Below are positions 7,148-9,144 of a stretch of 9,144 nucleotides of DNA, one piece after another (within the stretch, counting starts at the first letter, position 1; the number at the start of each line of letters is the position of its first letter). The stretch comes from Flavobacteriales bacterium UBA5933 (GTDB lineage Bacteria > Bacteroidota > Bacteroidia > Flavobacteriales > Weeksellaceae). The translations under genes were made by a program, and so were the position numbers. Location of the stretch: contig DJDD01000042.1 of the NCBI GenBank assembly GCA_002430925.1, forward strand, positions 1 through 9,144, written 5' to 3'. The notes under the pieces were generated by a model that saw only the letters and a list, made by a program, of their open reading frames with translations, was not told the origin of the DNA and did no database searches.

Positions 7148-7149
7148 AT

Positions 7150-7743
7150 TTAAGCTAAATCAAATTCCTTAATAATAGAGTTATTTTTATAAATAGATAT
7201 CTTTTTATATCCTTTATAATATTTGTCTTTATCTATAACTATAATAGAACTTTTTAAAGTAATTCTTTTTAATATATTTTGATTAGGGAAATGTTGAAAC
7301 TTATTTTTAAAAGTTATAAAAACATCATTTTCGTTTAAATCAGAAATTTTATCTTCTGTAATGATTTCTATTAAATCATCATCTAAAAATAATTGATCAA
7401 AAATATAATCAAATGTCTTTATTTTCTTTCCTTTTAATTCTTCACTTGTAAGTAAAAAGTTTTTCAATCTTCTTACTATTGGATAAAAATTACCAACTAA
7501 TGGTGGTTTTGGAATATTTTTTTCAAAAAGACAATTATCAATTAAGTATAAAGAATTTTTAATATTTAATTCATTTGATTGAGAATTATAAAGGTGTCTA
7601 TACTCTAAATTCCTATTTTGAAACTCTTTTAAAAGTAGACTTTTTAAATCCTTATTCGTGATTGGTAATTGATAATTAATGAAATGAACTAATTTTTCAT
7701 TAGTAATTGATGTTAAATTTAACTCTGAAATGTTTTGTGACAT
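7150..7743 (-). CDS. Unrecognised 197-residue protein
   Basis: I do not recognise this protein. The ATG at 7743 is preferred over the in-frame TTG at 7770, which would add nine residues close to a structured element. It is rich in Asn, Lys, Ile and Leu, has no signal peptide or membrane segment, and is probably cytoplasmic. The first 75 residues look helical (TNEKLVHFINYQL, NKDLKSLLLKEFQNR). A short motif, PKPPLVGNFYPIVRRLKNFL, spans 79-98. An acidic stretch LDDDLIEIITED follows, and the C-terminal 40 residues look beta-rich (KSSIIVIDKDKYYKGYKKIS). There is no obvious catalytic motif and only one Cys. Only 32 bases separate it from the structured RNA at 7776-7881, which is transcribed toward it if the minus-strand promoter is right. 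It stops just before a good terminator, so it is a self-contained unit. Confidence 0.7.
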   Translation of the reverse strand: MSQNISELNLTSITNEKLVHFINYQLPITNKDLKSLLLKEFQNRNLEYRHLYNSQSNELNIKNSLYLIDNCLFEKNIPKPPLVGNFYPIVRRLKNFLLTSEELKGKKIKTFDYIFDQLFLDDDLIEIITEDKISDLNENDVFITFKNKFQHFPNQNILKRITLKSSIIVIDKDKYYKGYKKISIYKNNSIIKEFDLA

Positions 7744-7775
7744 ACAATAAATATTTATTTGATTAAACAATTATT

Positions 7776-7881
7776 GTATTTCGATGAATAGGGGAGAAAC
7801 GTTTTGTTTGGATTGATTCCCGTATTATTTTACCACCGTGGAGACTACTCTCGGTTGGTACCGTTTTTCGGTTCGAAATAC
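7776..7881 (-). ncRNA. Structured RNA element: small RNA or 5' leader of the unrecognised gene
   Basis: On the minus strand GTATTTCGA (7881-7873) pairs perfectly with TCGAAATAC (7784-7776) and encloses a branched fold. First comes ACCG-AAAAA-CGGT. Next is an arm made of ACC/GGT, ACCG/CGGT and GAG/CTC around a TAGT loop, with small bulges. Last is a looser arm GGGA/TCCC with inner AAAC/GTTT. Its GC content is well above the flanking A/T runs. A TATATTTG box ends four bases before the first base of the closing stem, so a transcript would begin on the stem itself. All helices are Watson-Crick, so the fold alone does not reveal the strand; the promoter does. I cannot match it to a known class. 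The 3' arm of the closing stem ends 33 bases before the ATG of the downstream gene, and no terminator lies between. A cis-regulatory leader is therefore slightly favoured over a separate sRNA. Confidence 0.5.
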
Positions 7882-7885
7882 TAGA

Positions 7886-7893
7886 CAAATATA
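7886..7893 (-). promoter_or_regulatory. Minus-strand promoter of the structured RNA, -7 box TATATTTG
   Basis: TATATTTG on the minus strand (7893-7886) matches TAnnTTTG exactly. The next bases are TCTA, then G7881, the first base of the 9-bp closing stem. A degenerate -33 (TTTA, 7915-7912) lies 18 bases upstream, inside an A/T-only tract that could act as an UP-like element. Confidence 0.5.
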
Positions 7894-7941
7894 TAACTAA
7901 ATTGATATTTATAAAATTTTTTTAAAAAATTTATGTTTTTT

Positions 7942-7976
7942 TTTGATAATAAGTTAATTTATTTTTTATAAATTTG
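7942..7976 (+). promoter_or_regulatory. Promoter of the leader peptide and MetX-like transcript
   Basis: TTTG (7942-7945) is followed after 23 bases by TAAATTTG (7969-7976), fitting the Bacteroidota promoter. The predicted start near 7981-7983 leaves only about 14 bases before the leader ORF, so the leader ORF is translated almost from the 5' end. No second promoter is visible between the attenuator terminator and the MetX-like gene, so that gene appears to depend on this one. Confidence 0.6.
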
Positions 7977-7995
7977 ATGTACAAGCAATTAAAAA

Positions 7996-8073
7996 ATGAA
8001 AAAAATGTATTTTAATATCTCTACTCGTCGTCAACAGGTTTGTAAGTTCAGGCTAGGGAATATTATACATTAA
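7996..8073 (+). CDS. 25-residue leader peptide of a transcription attenuator
   Basis: ATG at 7996, TAA at 8071-8073. The peptide starts MKKMYFNI, continues STRRQQVCK and ends FRLGNIIH. It is too short and too closely tied to the downstream structure to look like an ordinary protein. Its middle codons (TCT ACT CGT CGT CAA CAG) are more GC-rich than the surroundings, which suggests selection on the peptide or RNA. The codons for L-G-N near the end (CTA GGG AAT) contain AGGGAA, the 5' strand of an antiterminator. It has two Met codons at positions 1 and 4 and one Cys at 16, with no run of a single regulatory amino acid. The back-to-back RR and QQ pairs are the only striking codon feature. Sensing could thus act through nascent-peptide arrest rather than charged-tRNA supply, but that is inference. 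A second ATG at codon 4 would shorten it without changing the model. Confidence 0.6.
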   Translation: MKKMYFNISTRRQQVCKFRLGNIIH

Positions 8074-8113
8074 TATAATAAATCATATTTATTTTTTAAT
8101 TGATAAGTTCCCT
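8054..8113 (+). promoter_or_regulatory. Antiterminator and leader hairpin overlapping the leader stop codon
   Basis: AGGGAA (8055-8060) can pair with TTCCCT (8108-8113). The latter forms the 5' strand of the following terminator, so the two structures exclude each other. Immediately inside it, TATTATA (8061-8067) pairs with TATAATA (8074-8080), with the leader stop codon in the loop, and would stack on the antiterminator. A ribosome paused around the RRQQ codons would leave AGGGAA free and favour read-through. A ribosome at the stop codon would cover this region and favour termination. A further match, ACAGG (8034-8038) with CCTGT (8111-8115), could also compete. Confidence 0.55.
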
Positions 8114-8142
8114 GTCGAAAATTTCGATAGGGATTTTTTTTT
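8109..8142 (+). terminator. Leader terminator upstream of the MetX-like gene
   Basis: CCCTGTCGAA (8110-8119) pairs with TTCGATAGGG (8123-8132), with one G-U pair, around a three-base loop. One more T-A pair closes the base, and nine Ts follow (8134-8142). It lies between the promoter and the coding start at 8185, so it can only act as an attenuator of that gene. Confidence 0.85.
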
Positions 8143-8184
8143 GAACAAATAATAAAATTACCATCAACCAAAAATTACATAGTT

Positions 8185-8979
8185 ATGCAAAATTTAAAAC
8201 AACTACAAGTGCCCATTTGGCCATTAGAGGATAACACAATTATAAGTAAAGTTTCAGTTACTTATCAAGTATTTGGCCAACCATTAGGAACAGCTCCAGT
8301 TATATTAATTAATCATTCTTTATTGGGAGACTCTGATAGTGCCTACCATTGGGATGGTGTTATGGGGAAAAACAAAGCTATCGATTTAAACGAATATACC
8401 GTTATTACAATTGATATTCCGGGTAATGAAGTTTCCAAAGTAATAAATTATGATTATTTACCTTTTGATCGTATCACAGCAAGAGACGTTGCAGTATTAT
8501 TTTGGCTAACATTATTTGAATTAGAAATAAATGAGGTATTTGCAATTATAGGTGCTGATTTAGGAGGAGGAATTGCTTGGGAAATGGCATGTTTATTTCC
8601 AAACAAAGTCTTAAATATTATTCCTATAGCTTCTAGCCCTAAAACACAAGATTGGATAATTGAGGAGCCAGTTGCAAAAAATGAATATTTAAAATCTCTA
8701 TTTTACTCTATTGATATATCTAGACATAGAACAGATATTTTAGAAATTACACAATATATAAAATCTAAAATACATGTTATTTATGTAAAAGAGGAGCACT
8801 TATTTAATAGAGCAAAACTTAGAAAATTCTATACAAAATTAAATAACAATAAAAATTCTGTAAAATTCTATGAAATAGAACAAATACAGAATAATAAGTT
8901 ATTGAAAGAACATATTGACCAAGTTGAAAAAATTGTAGATCAAATTCTAGAAGAAGAATATATTAATAATGTTGCATAA
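8185..8979 (+). CDS. MetX-family alpha/beta hydrolase with degraded catalytic residues
   Basis: A homologue of homoserine O-acetyltransferase (MetX), the enzyme that activates homoserine for methionine synthesis. The N-terminal half matches the flavobacterial MetX-like type well: VTYQVFGQPLGTAPVILINH (25-44), LLGDSDS, HWDGVMGKNKAID (55-67), IDIPGN (77-81 region), TARDVAV and IIGADLGGGIAWEMA (121-135). The nucleophile elbow, normally GGSxGG, is GADLGG here, so the serine is Asp125. The usual Asp in DLLF aligns with Glu204 of EEHLF, and the His of the GHD motif aligns with Asn237. At 264 residues it is also short of the usual 320 or more. Only about 60 residues separate the elbow from IHVIYVKEEHLF, so most of the helical lid is missing. 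The frame is intact and has its own attenuator and terminator, which argues against simple decay. It may be a non-catalytic partner, a regulator, or an enzyme using Asp as nucleophile. Acetyltransferase activity is doubtful. No other methionine gene is adjacent. Confidence 0.8.
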   Translation: MQNLKQLQVPIWPLEDNTIISKVSVTYQVFGQPLGTAPVILINHSLLGDSDSAYHWDGVMGKNKAIDLNEYTVITIDIPGNEVSKVINYDYLPFDRITARDVAVLFWLTLFELEINEVFAIIGADLGGGIAWEMACLFPNKVLNIIPIASSPKTQDWIIEEPVAKNEYLKSLFYSIDISRHRTDILEITQYIKSKIHVIYVKEEHLFNRAKLRKFYTKLNNNKNSVKFYEIEQIQNNKLLKEHIDQVEKIVDQILEEEYINNVA

Positions 8980-8985
8980 AAAATT

Positions 8986-9014
8986 AAGCTCCTTTTTAAG
9001 GGGCTTATTTTTTT
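8986..9014 (+). terminator. Rho-independent terminator of the MetX-like gene
   Basis: AAGCTCCTT (8986-8994) pairs with AAGGGGCTT (8998-9006), with one T-G pair, around a TTT loop. Seven Ts follow at 9008-9014. It begins seven bases after the stop codon, so the gene is monocistronic. Confidence 0.9.
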
Positions 9015-9037
9015 ATAAAATAAACTTGTTTAATTTT

Positions 9038-9144
9038 TTAGTTTGGGCAATCCCTTCGGGTCGTGCTTTTTCGCTATATCTTTTCAGATAGGGTATTTAT
9101 AATTGATTATTCAAAGAAGTCAAATACCCAATCTAAAAAGGATG
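9038..9144 (+). repeat. Dispersed intergenic repeat, right copy (continues past the window)
   Basis: TTAGTTTGGGCAATCCCTTC is followed by GGG, GTGCTTTTTCGCT and, at the window end, AAAAAGGAT. It matches the left copy (226-306, minus strand) block for block, in opposite orientation. Between the GCTTTTTCGCT and AAAAAGGAT blocks it carries an internal stem-loop (9086-9134) that the left copy lacks. No coding potential is evident. Confidence 0.65.
9086..9134. repeat. Inverted repeat inside the right repeat copy
   Basis: AGAT-A-GGGTATTT (9086-9098) pairs with AAATACCC-A-ATCT (9122-9134). This gives twelve base pairs with one A-A mismatch around a 23-base AT-rich loop. It sits where the left copy has an unrelated spacer, so it is either a variant module of the repeat family or a small insertion. 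Confidence 0.55.

Noticed and set aside
7754..7761. Plus-strand promoter box TTTATTTG before the structured element
   Set aside because: It misses the conserved A of TAnnTTTG and would start transcription several bases before the stem. The exact TATATTTG on the minus strand is a better fit.
7744..7770. Upstream TTG start extending the unrecognised protein by nine residues
   Set aside because: A proper ATG follows at 7743 and the extension shows no coding signal.
7776..7881. SRP RNA, 6S RNA or hammerhead ribozyme
   Set aside because: There is no GGAAGnAAGCAGC-type SRP tip, no 6S-like open central bubble between two long stems, and no CUGANGA/GAAA ribozyme core. I cannot recall the 6S-Flavo model well enough to exclude it fully, so it is listed as a check.
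7780..7890. Resemblance of the structured RNA to the ykkC (guanidine-I) riboswitch
   Set aside because: CTAG...TTTCG, CCGAGAG, CACGG and CGGGA occur in roughly the right order on the minus strand. The conserved GGGTTCCG and the CCCGGGAGA-like end are missing, and the 9-bp closing stem does not fit that fold.
7911..7934. A/T-only near-palindrome
   Set aside because: It is composed only of A and T runs in very AT-rich DNA, so pairing is expected by chance. It has no GC stem for a terminator.
7978..8142. SAM-I, SAM-II or TPP riboswitch upstream of the MetX-like gene
   Set aside because: A riboswitch is expected before methionine genes and CTAGGGAA faintly recalls the TPP 3' end. The conserved core sequences of these classes are absent, and an ORF with attenuator geometry explains the region better.

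Overview
The window looks like chromosomal DNA of an AT-rich Bacteroidota, most likely class Flavobacteriia. Three things point there. The protein families fit: a DUF4294 protein divergent from an M42 peptidase, a pfkA-gapA pair, and a MetX-family protein of the flavobacterial type. Most promoters I can propose carry the Bacteroidota -7 box TAnnTTTG. Dispersed repeats typical of flavobacterial intergenic DNA lie at both ends.

Layout. Bases 1-384 hold repeat remnants and the aspS promoter. aspS (385-2142, +) ends at a strong terminator. Facing it on the minus strand is an ECF sigma factor (2398-2991) followed by an unlisted 43-residue ORF (2221-2352) whose start codon lies in a hairpin. Next on the minus strand come pfkA (5210-4227, GTG start) and gapA (4192-3188), a glycolytic pair with a terminator after gapA. 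Upstream of pfkA is a secreted DUF4294 protein (5279-5932, -), divergent from an M42 aminopeptidase (5995-7086, +). A bidirectional terminator separates the peptidase from an unrecognised 197-residue protein (7150-7743, -).

The most interesting part is the intergenic region 7744-8184. Its left half holds a compact multibranched fold (7776-7881), closed by a perfect 9-bp stem. A minus-strand promoter box ends four bases before the first base of that stem, so the fold is either a small RNA or a structured 5' leader of the unrecognised gene. Its right half holds a plus-strand promoter, a 25-codon leader ORF containing STRRQQVCK, and an intrinsic terminator. An antiterminator strand (AGGGAA) sits inside the last codons of the leader ORF. 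This is the architecture of a translation-dependent transcription attenuator.

The attenuator controls a 264-residue homologue of homoserine O-acetyltransferase (8185-8979). By my alignment from memory this protein has lost the nucleophile serine (now Asp), the catalytic His and most of the lid. It is therefore probably a non-catalytic relative or an enzyme with altered chemistry. The gene has its own terminator, after which a second copy of the left-edge repeat begins in opposite orientation.

The housekeeping genes (translation, glycolysis, peptide turnover) are ordinary. The attenuator with its degenerate MetX relative, and the structured RNA beside it, are the candidates for something undescribed. 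No searches or folding programs were run; structures were paired by eye and family matches come from memory.
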